DNA from: Nemertoderma westbladi
Taxonomy: Eukaryota; Xenacoelomorpha; Nemertodermatida; Nemertodermatidae
Assembly (NCBI GenBank): GCA_032718475.1
Contig: JAUCBJ010006757.1
Location: 1 to 64,000, forward strand
Reading direction: 5' to 3'
Length of the DNA: 64,000 nt
Made by a program: the position numbers and the translations under genes. Below are positions 24,057 to 36,400 of the stretch, piece after piece (position 1 is the first letter of the stretch; every line of letters starts with the position of its first letter). The notes under the pieces are model-generated. The model saw only the letters and a list, made by a program, of their open reading frames with translations. It made no database searches and was not told the origin of the DNA.

Positions 24057-24349
24057 CACTGCTGCACCTTAGTGCAAGCCAATCATAATCAACATGAAAA
24101 AGCAGCCCACACTTACGCCTATGCTTTTATTAGGAGCGAGTAACACAATATGGCAGTAGTAATCACACCATATGTGCATACTTTGGACTTTAGATAGATG
24201 GAGCTTTATGACGTAGAGTACAGTACTGTAGGTTGTACAAAAGGGCTATTGTAGGTAACATAGTAACCATTTCATTGTGTACTCTGCGCAATGTACTGTA
24301 CATACCTAATACATTATATAAGTAGTTACGTTAGTGTAGCACGTACACC

Positions 24350-24350
<1 letters not shown>
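24057..24350. other. spacer, nothing recognised
   Basis: Unique-looking AT-rich sequence with no gene. Confidence 0.5.

Positions 24351-24380
<30 letters not shown>
24351..24380. repeat. poly-C tract of 30 bases
   Basis: Uninterrupted C run. Its length may be unreliable in the assembly. Confidence 0.9.
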
Positions 24381-26008
24381 TACCATGCCGCCATGTGTAA
24401 TTCAAAATAATGTACATTCAATAGTGCATTATTCATAGGTCTAGGGATACAATTACCTACGCCATTGTACTGTGTAAGGACTACAATATATTATTTTATG
24501 CTACAGTGTTCTTACTGTACTTCAATGGTATCAAGGGGGGTGAAGGCCATGGAGCGCAAATAACTTTAAATTATTGAATAACGTAAAGTGTATCCAAAAG
24601 AAAAATTGCATAAAATGAGAATGATATCCCAGGTACGAATCTTTACAATTTACATAATTAACATAAAGAAATTGTATTAAATTTAAATTTAATTTCATTA
24701 TATATTTTGTTGTACAGTATATAAATTTACAATTATAGCTCAGTTTCCAATGCTAAATGTTTCTGAGAGAGAGTGGTGTGGGTGTAATGACAGTGGAGGT
24801 GGAAAAGGAGCCTCGGATTGCATCCTATGTTATTTATTTTTTCACGTACACTAGGCCTACGTTTACACTTATGCGTTACACTTACGTTTACTTTTACTCT
24901 ACTTATAGTGATAATAATTTTAAATAAATTCAAAAAATAAAATGATGAGGTAGGCCTGAATCAAAAAATTGTCTACGGCTTCTATTTAGAGATATACAGT
25001 ATACAGTTTATAGCAATTAATGCGAACAAGGCCAGTACAAAAAGTTAATTAATTCCCCATTGAATGACAAAAATTATCACAGAACACTTAATTCACTTTT
25101 GAAGAATGGCATTAATTAGACCGTTTAATCAATCGGCAATCAATGCAATCAGAGCATCCAATTAATATACGAGACCTAATTACAGTAAGAATACAGTATA
25201 AATATATACTGTATTATAATTCTCGTTGGGACCAGCTTAGCAAATACGGCAATGATATTCAGGTGGGATCGAACTGGTGACCTTCAGATTAGAGTTACCG
25301 GAAACACTAACTGATATTTTGTGTCCCCAATTAACGTCATCTTGTCAATACCAATCACCTGCTGTCCGCCCACCCAATAATAATTATTATACAGTATCTC
25401 TGCCGCGCTCATCTCGATGCTGTAGACAATTTCATTTATTGTTGTTTATTAATTGTCAATCGCATCAATCACGGGCAACCTGCTGCGTGCAGTGATTACT
25501 TTGGGGGTAGGCCTACTGTAGTAGCAAGTCTCTCCCAAGGACAGGGACAGAATGTCAAACCACCCCCCTCCCCCCCCCCCCCCCCTCATTAAATGTAAAC
25601 TAAAGAGTTAAATATGGAAAACAAATTTTGCTAAGGTGTGTATAACCGTGCAATAAATATATAAATGTGGCATTTACAAATACTGCTACTCACAACAAAA
25701 TACTGTAAGGTTGTGAATTTTGATTTGTGGTGAAGGTGAAAATAATTTATTTTAAGACCTCAAACGTTTATTGACAATTAAACAACAATTACCTAAAAAC
25801 AAAAGATTTAGAAAAAAAGGACATGAAAACGCCATGTGAAGAATACCAGGGTTTCACTTTTAGTCGAAATTACATTGGAATTTTAAAATGTATCATCGCA
25901 GTATTAATTGTGAAAATTATTGTGCGAATTTATTAAAAGTGAAAATATAACAACATAAAATCTGGTATAGGCCTACTTCACATGGCAGTATGGGCCCATA
26001 AAAACTCA
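24381..26008. other. spacer left of element B
   Basis: No gene seen. It holds a SINE-like scrap (25262-25312) and a C-rich tract at 25563-25585. It is the left side of the empty site that received element B. Confidence 0.5.
25262..25312 (-). repeat. tRNA-derived SINE-like fragment
   Basis: On the minus strand the order CTCTAATCTGAAGGTC, then CCAGTTCGATCCC resembles the anticodon arm, variable loop and box B of a tRNA. The T-stem does not pair and no full cloverleaf is present, so it is a SINE or tRNA pseudogene scrap at most. Confidence 0.35.
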
Positions 26009-26013
26009 CTGCC
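26009..26013. repeat. target site duplication of element B, left copy
   Basis: CTGCC directly abuts the left LTR and is repeated directly after the right LTR (42075-42079). A 5-bp duplication is normal for BEL/Pao. Confidence 0.9.
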
Positions 26014-27187
26014 TGTTTGCGCTTTTAAGACCTTTGACAGTTTAACCTGCCAAAATTAGAATGTCTTTTGGATGATAGATAGTCTTTAGCCTATGACGAG
26101 TATTTGATACACTACATTAGCCGAAGCCAGTCTATGCGCAATCATTCACCCGTTGGATATACCCGGGAGACTGAGTTCGGGGCTTAATGATTGATGGTGT
26201 AAGCCTACTGTATTATTCGACTGATCGTAATATATAATCTCTGACAAATATTATTCACTTTCGGGAAATATTAACAGTTCCTTTAGGACGTGGCGCTCTA
26301 AATATATAAACAGAGTTATGACTTAAACTAGACACAACGAAAAGGCTATAGATTCACGTATATGGCACATTCTTTAGGAGATGTTTTGTTATCAGTTACA
26401 CTCATACACAATGCTGCACAATACTGCACACTAATCTGCCGACCTTCACTAAATTTGGTCACGTATAAAGAGAGCAACAGACAATTTATGTTGGGCATAT
26501 GAAATAGCATTAGATTCACTTCAAACCACTCAACATAGGTCGCAATCGTTTATCTGTAACCGGTCTCTCTAACCTTTAGTATATCAAGAAGGTGGGGTGT
26601 CTGACTATTGATCAGTATTCCGATATAATATTTCATCAACCAATATAATGAATAACCGACAGTAAAAGCAGTAATATTAATGTATAAATGATTATTAAGT
26701 GAATGAGTTAACTTGTGTAACTCGTGAGTAGTTAAGATAACAGATATACGTTCTATAATTGAGCCTACTAATGTAAGACTAAAGACTGAAACACGGAGGT
26801 GCCAAAAGCCGGTTCTTAGGCTCTGGGCAAAAACATAACACTGAACTACTGAGTTCTGTATACACCTCCAACACAGAGACAAAAAACGCTCTGATTGGTC
26901 AACCGAACAACGAGAGAACAAAGAAACAAAGAAACGTCGACGTGGCAATATCAGCTGTTAGCCGTCGTCATGGTAGCGACACTGTTTTCAAGAGTATCCA
27001 GCTTATCGCGTCACGAGATTGCGGATTATGTCCTCTAAAGTACAAATACAGTACAAATACAGAAGAAATGACTTTTATGTCCTCTAAAACACCAGTACAG
27101 CAAGGACACGGCCTTTTTATGCCTGGCAAACCAACTACAGAGTACTTTAAGGGAAAATAACCGGTTAATGACGCAAAAGCTTTTACA
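26014..27187 (-). repeat. 3' LTR of element B (1174 bp)
   Basis: In element orientation it starts TGTAAAAGC and ends GCGCAAACA. A CCAAT box (CCAATCAGAGCG) is at 26898-26887, and two U3 repeats with TTTAGAGGACATAA are at about 27090-27026. Gene-side neighbour is the polypurine tract. Confidence 0.95.
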
Positions 27188-27195
27188 CCGCTCCC
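27188..27195 (-). promoter_or_regulatory. polypurine tract of element B
   Basis: GGGAGCGG on the minus strand directly before the 3' LTR, identical to the tracts of A and C. Confidence 0.65.
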
Positions 27196-27265
27196 AGAAA
27201 ATGGGATTTAAGTCTATAAAATATAACAAATCACAGTTTCTAAAATATAAAAATACTCTAAACAG

Positions 27266-28784
27266 TTAGTCTTTCTTACGCAGACGGCGTTTACGCAGTT
27301 TTTTGAGGCTAGCAAGAGTCCTTTTCTCTTTGGGGCGAGCCACTTTACTAGGAGGGCTATAAATCCTGGGTGAAGGGTGCAATATGATTGCATCAGAAGG
27401 TGTAGGATTATGGTCGGGGTATCCGCCGTTTCGATATGCTTCTCCTCGAGCTGATTTTCCTCCGCTCGTAGCTGGATACGTTCATCCAAAAACTCTCGCA
27501 GAGAATGGGGTTGTCTAAGTTCGATATCTTCTTAGAGATTCTGGATTTCACAATCGAACTGAGATAAAGACAATTCGTTTATCGCTTGGACTTGCTGTTA
27601 CAACTTACGTTTATCTGAACAAACGCAGGTTTCCTTTCTGATCTTTGTAGAATAGCGTTTAACTCGTTTGGTACAACGTTCTCCGCCACTTTGGTGACAG
27701 GTTATATCGTGTTAAGCCGGGACGATGGTAAGGGTTAAACGGCGATATTAAATGTCCGCGTCCCAATCCGGCTAGGTAGGATGGGCTAATATCTAGGAAG
27801 CCCACAACTGGGGTGCCACCGACTAATTGTTCAGGTAACACTAGATCTTTGAGCAGTGAGTACAGCTCGGGAGGATCCGTCATACTAATAGGATCAAGAA
27901 TCTGAAGTCTCACTAGGGAATGAGGAGTTCTGATCGAGTATTCCGAAACTCTGATCATAGGTTTATTTAAGGATCGTCTGAGTCGAACGAGCGTAGGGGA
28001 TACATCAAACAAGTTTCGCTCGAAACTCCCGTAAGTATAGCGAGTAAAACCGTGTTTAAAGCAACGTCTCCGCGGATGTTTATGTCTTTCCGTTTGTTGG
28101 TTGGGTCTTGGGCATTCATCGCAATAATACCAAAACGCACGTCTTGTAGGGGAAACGCGAGTGATCTTTCTCCAGCTTACAATATTCCTCCATCCGTTCG
28201 AAGCTATCCGGTACAACAGGTAGCGATCGATCGGCGGTAAGATACATCATAGTGGAATAGAGCCGTTTGAGTCCTACCATGCGGTCATGATGTATACCTT
28301 GAGGATATCGAGTTTCTAGATTCTGTTGACTGGTAATATCGAGATAGGTTTCTCTCAAGAATTCCAGGTATTTGGTGAAGTCGCTGCGTTTATCCGGCTC
28401 TTCGACATCTGCACTTTCGAGTCGGTTTCGAATAGAATTTTCGTGTTCGAGTCTCAGTTCGTCGTTCCGCTTCCGCTGGGTATGATATTTAAATAAACCA
28501 TTTCCCTTTGGTGTCTATATCGTTCGTATCGTGTAGGTCGATAGGATGACCAGTAGTTAAGAAGTCCATATACATACCATTACGATGCGTATAGCGAGCG
28601 GTAAATTTTCTACAGTCCAACCCACGCGCAAGTTGCTCCCGGGAGATTGGCGGTTAGATATAACGACATCGTCCTCCGTAGTAGTTGGACCAGCGTCGCC
28701 GCGTATCAAGCTATCAACAAACGCTTGTAAAGGTAGAGTATATCGCTCCCTGATACCAAGATCATCTTCTATCAACTCAATCAT
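27266..28784 (-). pseudogene. ORF3 of element B, unknown accessory gene, frame-broken
   Basis: Starts MIELIEDDLGIRERYTLPLQ at 28784. A one-base loss near 28668 derails the frame, which can be followed in other frames through SDFTKYLEFLRETYLDI, a block with YPQGIHHDRMVGLKRLYS (28358-28116), CDECPRPNQQTERHKHPRRR (about 28125-28066), LVGGTPVVG and a proline-rich, basic tail KKLRKRRLRKKD ending at a TAA (27268-27266), 78 bp before the 3' LTR. The Cys/His/Arg block could bind zinc or nucleic acid, and the tail resembles a nuclear localisation signal; both are inferences. No hydrophobic segment. Broken here although the neighbouring Gag-Pol is open. Family not recognised. Confidence 0.6.
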
Positions 28785-30426
28785 ATCTGCTATATAAGTT
28801 TATCCATATTATAATGAGTTCATATTTAGGCGAGCGGGCGTCGCTGCCTACCCCTCTCTGCCCCCGGACAGTGCGAGATCCTCAGCGCTGGTGTACTTTC
28901 GCCGATGTGCCTATCGCCAACGTCGTAGCTGCACAACGACCACAACAACCAGCACGAGCCACTCCACCGTCCGTCCCAAAGGCTTAGATATACTTCAGGT
29001 TCTTACTGGAGAGTTAGGGTTACTTTCACAATTGCGACTCGCTACTGTAAACACACCTTAGTAGTAACATTCACCTACAAACGCACAAATTCCACGTAAC
29101 AGTCACAAATGGTACACATTCTATCACACATTCGGGTCATTTGTCCGTTAGTCAAGTGCCTTCCAGAATGTCACGTTGTTATTATGTATCCTTGGATACT
29201 AGCGGTGTGCTATTTATTCCGTATGTTATTCAATACGCAAGCCCTTTATTGTTCTTTTAACTCACTTCTAATTCTAGCGTGGTTGTTGCCATGGTGACAT
29301 TATGGAAAGCTAGCGGTAGAATTAGGGTAATTCTCATGCATACAGATCTGGGATGCTATTTAATAGTAATTCTTTAATGGTCAATATCCCTTTTATACAT
29401 GATTCTATGAATTTTATCGGCTATTGACTATACATTGGAGATTCTCGCACACAAATACACTTAATAGAGTGAATCTCCGCTCCCATGATCTATTAATTAA
29501 TGGAATTTTGGGAATGTTATAAATTGTATAAAATGACAATTTATTAATTCATTGAAATATATGAATTTAAATTTATTCCCGGAAATTTTATTATTTAATG
29601 TTAAATAGACACAATTTGATTCCAGAGCAGGTCTGGGGACATAGGATCCTTAATTCTAGGAATTTTGTCCTTTTAAGAGTATCGGTAAGTGCTACGATAT
29701 CTTAATCGACTAGAATTTTAAAGGATCTGATATTTGACAGAATTTTGTAAATATTAATAATTAATATTTATGATGGGCACCAGTTTATTCCAGAACTTGT
29801 CTGGGGACGTTAACCATTGATTCTAGAAATTTGTCTTTCAAGTATATCGGTGGGTGCCGCGATATCTTAATCGACTAGAATTACAGATGGTCAAAGGGTT
29901 TAACAGATTTATTTTGCGTTATACGCTACTGTTAAAGGGACATCACGCTACTATATGTATTATTTAATATACGGTATGAGAGCAATATCGCACGAAGCAA
30001 TGTCAGTGTGAAGAGGCAAGTCGTTTCCAAGGTCTACCCAGAGCTTGGTTTAGCCGAGACACGAGGATCTGAACTTTGCATTCCTAATACTCTGCCTACC
30101 AATAATACTTGAATATAGTAGTGGCTTTATTGTACTTTAATAAGTACGGACATTTCATCTTACTGTAGTTACGTATTTATAATATAATACGGACAGTAAG
30201 GAAAGAGAAAAACACTTGTTTCTCACCGTCACACTAAATATAATATAAGTAATTACGTACGCAATAAACACGAATATATTGCACTATTCTACTCAATAAT
30301 CGCTAAATAATATTCTACTAAATTAAATAAAACGATTATAATAAAATTACATAGTAATACATACATAAATATAAAAATAATAAAATAATATAAAATAATA
30401 GAGTCACACGCCCACTCCGAACGATA
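28785..30426 (-). other. spacer between Gag-Pol and ORF3 in element B
   Basis: Non-coding, conserved with A and C. It contains the near-invariant block (about 30110-29970, CCAAG/CTTGG pair at 30048-30027) and two copies of the hairpin module. The CCAGA-N5-TCTGG stems are at 29804-29790 and 29636-29622, and the TATCG/CGATA stems lie just upstream of each in element orientation. Confidence 0.7.
29622..29890 (-). ncRNA. duplicated structured RNA-like module (element B copy)
   Basis: Two units, each beginning AATTCTAGTCGATTAAGATA and carrying a TATCG-N10-CGATA hairpin (one with GATATCGCGG, one with GATATCGTAG) and a CCAGA-N5-TCTGG hairpin (29804-29790 and 29636-29622). Stems match those of A and C; loops differ. 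Confidence 0.5.
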
Positions 30427-33400
30427 TTAAGTTGGGGAGTCCCTAGATGTGGGTTGGATTAGGGAAGTGGTCGTGGGAAGAGTTTCTTGCCTTCCATAGT
30501 TTCCGGAGAGCTCTCTGTCTCTTTCCAGTAAACATAAACGACCCACTGGGCGGTTGATCTGTTGAGTCTCAAAGACTATCCCTGGTTTCTTAAAGTTACG
30601 CCGCATGACGACGAGTTCTACTGATCGCACCAAACCATCGCTCGAGATATGAGTCTCGATGATACGTCCTGTTTGCCATCGCTTACGTGGGAGATTGGGG
30701 TCCACAATAAGCACCATGTCTCCAGCGCTGACGTTTTCTTGCTGCGCAAACCACTTAGTTCGAAGTTGTAGAGTGGGCAGGTAATGTTTCTCGAAATGGT
30801 CAGCGAAACGACGGGATAGCAACTGCATAAGTTGCCAGGTTCGACGGCAGTACTCGTCTCCGTCTGTGATCTCCGATCGTGGGAGCATGGCTACGGGTTT
30901 CTTCAGTAGAAAGTGCGCGGGTGTTAGCGCTTCCTGGGAATCAGGACTTGAAGAGACTGGCATAAGCGGTCTTTCGTTGAGATAGGCGGCGATTTCCTCC
31001 ATTAACGTCCGCAATAGTTCGTCGGTGAGATAAGCGCGACAAGGTACAATAAAGTGGAACGCAGTCTTCACGCTCCTAATCAATCTCTCCCAACTTCCTC
31101 CCCACCAAGGGGCGTCGGCGGCGTTGAAGGTCCAGCTAGACGCTGTTATCTTTAGCTGATCGTCCACCTGTCTTTTGTTCCAGTCCTTTACGTAAGCTTG
31201 AATTGCGTTGTTGGCGCCAATGAAGTTCGTTCCCTTATCCGATCTCATTGTGTTACTGGTTCCGAAACGAGCGATCTGTCGTCGTAAACTCAACACGAAG
31301 CTGTTGGTGGATAGATCGTTTACCATATCGAGATGGATAGCTCTACAAGTCATACAAACGAAGATGACACACCATCTCTTGACTATAGTCCGGGCACGAT
31401 ATACTTCAATAGGGCCAAATAAATCCACACCGGTATTAGTAAAGGGTGGTTCGTAGAAGCTTACTCTTTCCCTAGGTAATTCTGCCTCTCGCTGTGTCAA
31501 AGGCCTACTGAATGCTTTCCTACAAGGTATGCAGTTCCTAAGGACTTGGTTCAGAGCCCTACGGGGTTTATAAAAATAGAAGCGAGTTCGAATTTCGCTC
31601 AGAACTCGTTCTCTTCCAGCATGATACAGTTTGCTATGAACATCTACAATCATCTTGATTTGTATGTCAAGATTTCTAATGAGTATGGGAAATTTAGTGT
31701 CAAAGGATAATGGGGCGTTGGTAAGCCTACCTCCAACACGTATTAACCCATCTATCATGGTACTAGAGAAGCGATCCCTTAAGCGCATCTGCGGATTTCT
31801 TAACAACAGGAAATACTTATCGGAATCCTCATAGCATTGTAGGAGTCTTAGCATCTGTTTGTTGGTTTCATCATGCTCCTGGTAACTGATCTTCTCCTTT
31901 AGAAACCTGTCGGATATCTTGTATTTGGGAAGATCTTTAACAACATGGACTCGTGCAGACGTTGATGGAGCATCATCACTATTGGTCTTTGTCCCGGAGT
32001 AACGATGATGAAAACATCGTTTTAAATAGGTGACGGCTTTACAGAGCCGATTCCAGGAGCTGTAGTGACGTATCGCTCTCTGCAAGAGGGGTGAGAGTCC
32101 TTGCGCGATATCTGGTATTCCAGATTTCCAATCCTTGTCACGGATTTCCAAGACTTCTTTAGTCGTGGCGGTGGGTTTCTGATCCAAAGCATCCTCTCCG
32201 GAAGTAAATAATACAGATAGATCAACCGCAGGTTTAAACAACTTCGATTTACTCGCTCGAGTTTTGGGTTTAACTTTCTCCGCTCCCTTGGCCTGTCTGA
32301 TCTCTGCTGTTGTGAGATGGGGAGGCCATTCTTCTTCTTCTCGGTAGAGAAAGTCGGGTCCACCTAACCATTCGGGAGTGTTTACCAATTCCTTTGGAGT
32401 CGCTCCTCGGGAAGCGATGTCTGCTGGATTAATCGTTCCGGGGCAATGTCTCCATTGGTCCATCGTCGTGCGACTAAGTATGATGGCTACTCTGTTGGTA
32501 ACGAAGACGCTGAACTGACAGACTTCATTGGTTATATACTCTAACACGAGTAAAGCGTCGGTCCAATAGACAGTTTTCTCTAATGGATAGTCAATCTGTT
32601 CTGTTACATTCCGGCCGATGGCTGTAGCGTATAGAGCCGCTTTTAACTCCGCTCGAGGAACTTTCAACTTGTTGTTGATTAATGCCTTAGAAGTAACCAA
32701 GGCGACTTTGATTCCATCCGGAGTTTCCACTCTTAGATAGGCTACTATACCTATTCCCATATCGCTGGCGTCTCCAAACACATGGAGTTGATAGGAATAC
32801 GTAGGGAGAACATGACCAAAATATGAATGGGAAATTATAAAATCCTCGATAGCCGGCAGAGAATCTTCCCATTTCATCCACTTCTTTAATAATTCTCCCT
32901 TAAGTGGATCGTCCCATGAGTGGTTCTCAAGCCACATTTGTTGTACCAAACTACGAGCAATCAATATAACTGGGCTAATAAATCCCAATGGATCGAAATA
33001 AGTGCTCAGTATACTTAAGCAAATCCGTTTGGTTCGAACTGGATTATCTCGCTGTTTTAGCTGGAAAAACAGGATATCTCGCTCTGTGTCCCATTTCAAG
33101 CCGAGTGTCTTGGTTTCTGGCAGATCATCTTTGATCAAATCTAGATCTTTCGCCCCTCGATCTTCCGCAGGGATCGACTCCAGAAACTCACGGGAGTTGC
33201 TGGTGAATTTCGTTAATCGAAACCCACCTCTTTTTAAGCACTCTACCGTTCCTTTAGCGACCTCAATGGCTTCTTCAACTGATGGGAGGGACTTCAGATT
33301 ATCATCCATGTATATGTCCCGCTTGATGTTGTCGATCACTTCCTTAGAGAAGGCCTCTCGGTTGTCCTCTGCAGTGGTACGCACTACCGAACAGGCGTTG

Positions 33401-36400
33401 GAAGGGCTTGAGATTATCCCAAAGGCCTGGATGGTCATCCAGTACTCCACCGGTTTCTGGTTGAGGTCTCCTTCGGGCCACCACAGAAATCGTAGACTAT
33501 CTCGATCCCTATCTAACACCTTGACTTGTAAGAACATGCCTTCTATATCGGAGGCGAAAGCAATCGAATATTGTCTCAATCTTAAAAGAATTCCCAACAA
33601 AGATTGAAGTAAGTTGGGTCCGGGTAACAATTCAGAGTTAAGGGATTGACCCATGTAAAGAGCGGAGCCATCAAACACTACTCTCACTTCATGTGGCTTA
33701 CCGGGTTTAGGGACGTAATGGTGAGTTAAGTAATACGTTCTTTCAGTCACAGGTGTTTCTTCCGGTACTCTCTCCGCGTATCCCTTACTAATAAATTTAT
33801 CCAGCTGTGTTTGATACATTTCTTTAGCTGAAGAATTAGCCGTAAGGCGTCGATGGAGTTGCGCGATTCTTTTTTCCGCCAAGGGTCTGTTATTGATGAA
33901 CTTCGGTTCTCTCTTGCGGAAAGGTAGACCGACTTCATACCTACCTTGATCTTTGAGGAAACGCGTAGTGGTTTCTTGGATCTGCTTGGCCCTTTCCTCT
34001 TCCACCGATAAGGCTTTATCGTAGGAATTGGGCTCTACCGCCTCTTGCGTAAAGAATCGTACGGCATGTTCATCTCGAGTCTTGGCATTACAACGCTCAA
34101 TGACGTCATTTAGCTCGTCGTTATAAGCTTCTTGTTCAGATGGATAAAGAAGTTGACATAAGTTCACTTGGTTTTGCCAAGCCTCATTTTCCTTAAGGAG
34201 ATCGATGGTATTCTCCTCATCAAAAAGCTGGTGAACGTCGTCGTTATCTGAGGAGTATGGGGTTCCCGCAGTTAAATCATCTCCCTCACTAGTATCATCT
34301 TCCCATTCACTCACCTGGCAGACGCGCTCTTGCGGTAGTCTTTCTCTGAGTGTTCTACGGGAAGGGCCAGTGAAGTACCAACCTACTCTAGTTCTTACCG
34401 CATAGGTCTGTAGTGGTTGCGGTTGAGCAGGCCGTTTCTCTAATGTCTCCAGCGCCTCATGCGCGTTTTGGCCGATGAGTATTTGCACTCCAGGATAATC
34501 AGTCTGGAATCGAGGTATGTTAAGATGTTGGATGCTCTCATCCTCGTCCCAATTATAAAGGTCTGCTTGAGTAGTAGCGAAGTTCTTTATAGCCACCATT
34601 TTCACTGACCTTATGCTATGTTCTCCTAGTTCGTCTTGTGGGGTGGACAACGCACCTACATAATAATCAGCTGTTACTGTAGATTTCCAAACTTGCATAA
34701 TGCCGGACATGTTTAGCTTAGTTCGGAACTTGGGTTGTCCAGCAAATATGTCTTCGGCTAGCTCTTTGTCGATGAATGTTCCTGTACTACCGGAGTCAAG
34801 GAGGGCGTTCACTACATAACTCCTCTTAGGTCCGTGAACCCTTACCTGTACCACAGGAAACTCTCGGATCCCTACATTGGAAGATGGCTCTTTCCAAGAT
34901 GGTTGTCTATCAGAAGTAGTTAGAGTGAAGTCGCTGTCTGTATCTTTTTCATATGTGAGTGCTCGATACACTGCGGTATTTATCATGTAACAGGATTCGT
35001 TTTCGTCGGAGAACTCGTCCGTATAGAATCCTTCCATCTCAGATTGATCAGTGTCGTTCACATCACTGAATTGGACATGTAGTTCGGAATCACTTACCTG
35101 ATTCGGACTATTTCGCTCGAATTCAGCGTGCAACAAGATATGATGTTTCGCACCACACTTTGCACACCTTATGTCCGAGTAACAGGTTCGCCGTTGGTGT
35201 CCTTGTCTGAGGCAATTATAACATAACCGCTTATCCCACATGACTTCTCGTCTCTCCGTTAATGATTTCTTCAGGAATTCCTCACACATATTCAAACGGT
35301 GGGTCCCGTCACATAGCGCACATTTCGGTTTGATGTTACTCACCTTAATCTGAGTCACATTGTGTACACTTGCTTTTTCTTCGGGCTTTCTCACCTGAAT
35401 TCTCTTGGGAGACGTAGGAGGAGTTTTTCTGACCTGTTCTCTCCTGTCATTTGTTCGAGACTTGAATTTACTTACCTGATCTTTAGGCATTTTATTTACG
35501 TAATAAGATCTATCAGTGTCTTTCCCGCTATCTTCTCCTTGAGAAGTCTGGCTTTCGCCGTCGTCTGTATAACACACTGGTGTTACCTTTCTCCTAGAGA
35601 CGGGTTTTTCACTTACCTTGTTTTCCGGTGTCTTCTCTCTGGACAGTTTCAGGAGCTGTAATTTCACTTCTCCATCTAGGAATGACATGAGATCAGCCAT
35701 GGTAGGGTCTCGTCGTTGTTGTTCCATCATATATAACACTTTCTTATCCCAGCGTGTACCTACTCCACCCTTCGGTAAAGTAGAAGCCACTGCTCTAATA
35801 ACCATAGCATTCTGATACTCATGAGACTTACCTAGCCAATCTAATTGTCTACAGATCTCCTGAATCTCATCGGAAAACTCTATAATTCCGCTGCTAATAA
35901 ACTTTCGGGGCGCTACCAACTTTGCATACAAATACCCAGCTATGTTATTCCTATTACCATACCTGATGTTTAGTGTATCCCAAACTTGTCTTAATCCGTC
36001 TGGATGTCCAATAAACTTTAACGCCATTAACTTGGGAGATCCTTCCAAGCACTCGATGAGGAATCTAAGTTTCTCTCCATTAGATAGCACAGAGTTCTGT
36101 ATGTTATCTTTGTAATATTCATTAAAAGGTAACCATTTCATCTCATCTCCATTGAACTTGACGATCTCTCCCACCTTTACCGCTTGCCGGGCTTCGGTTC
36201 TAGCCATTTGACGCGTAAAACTTTCTTGGGCCATCGTGTTATTTAATATCGAGTTATCGGTATATAAATTTCTCGGATTATGATCTGGTCTATAGGGAAT
36301 ATCATTATCAACAGGTCTATAATTACCCTTAATAGGGTTCACTATAGGAGTTTCTACTTCGCTAGCAGTATAGATGCGTGTAGGCTCCACACCTTGCGCA

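Noticed and set aside
23589-24059. Repeat protein frames on both strands of the 57-bp array
   Set aside because: Both strands are open for the same reason, with no start context or flanking gene structure.
27266-28784. ORF3 as a retroviral-type envelope gene
   Set aside because: It has the right position but no signal peptide, membrane anchor or cleavage motif in any copy; the basic tail and Cys/His blocks argue for an internal protein.
33002-33607. 201-codon plus-strand frame inside element B
   Set aside because: It lies opposite the RT domain of an intact polyprotein, has no domain of its own, and is a shadow frame.
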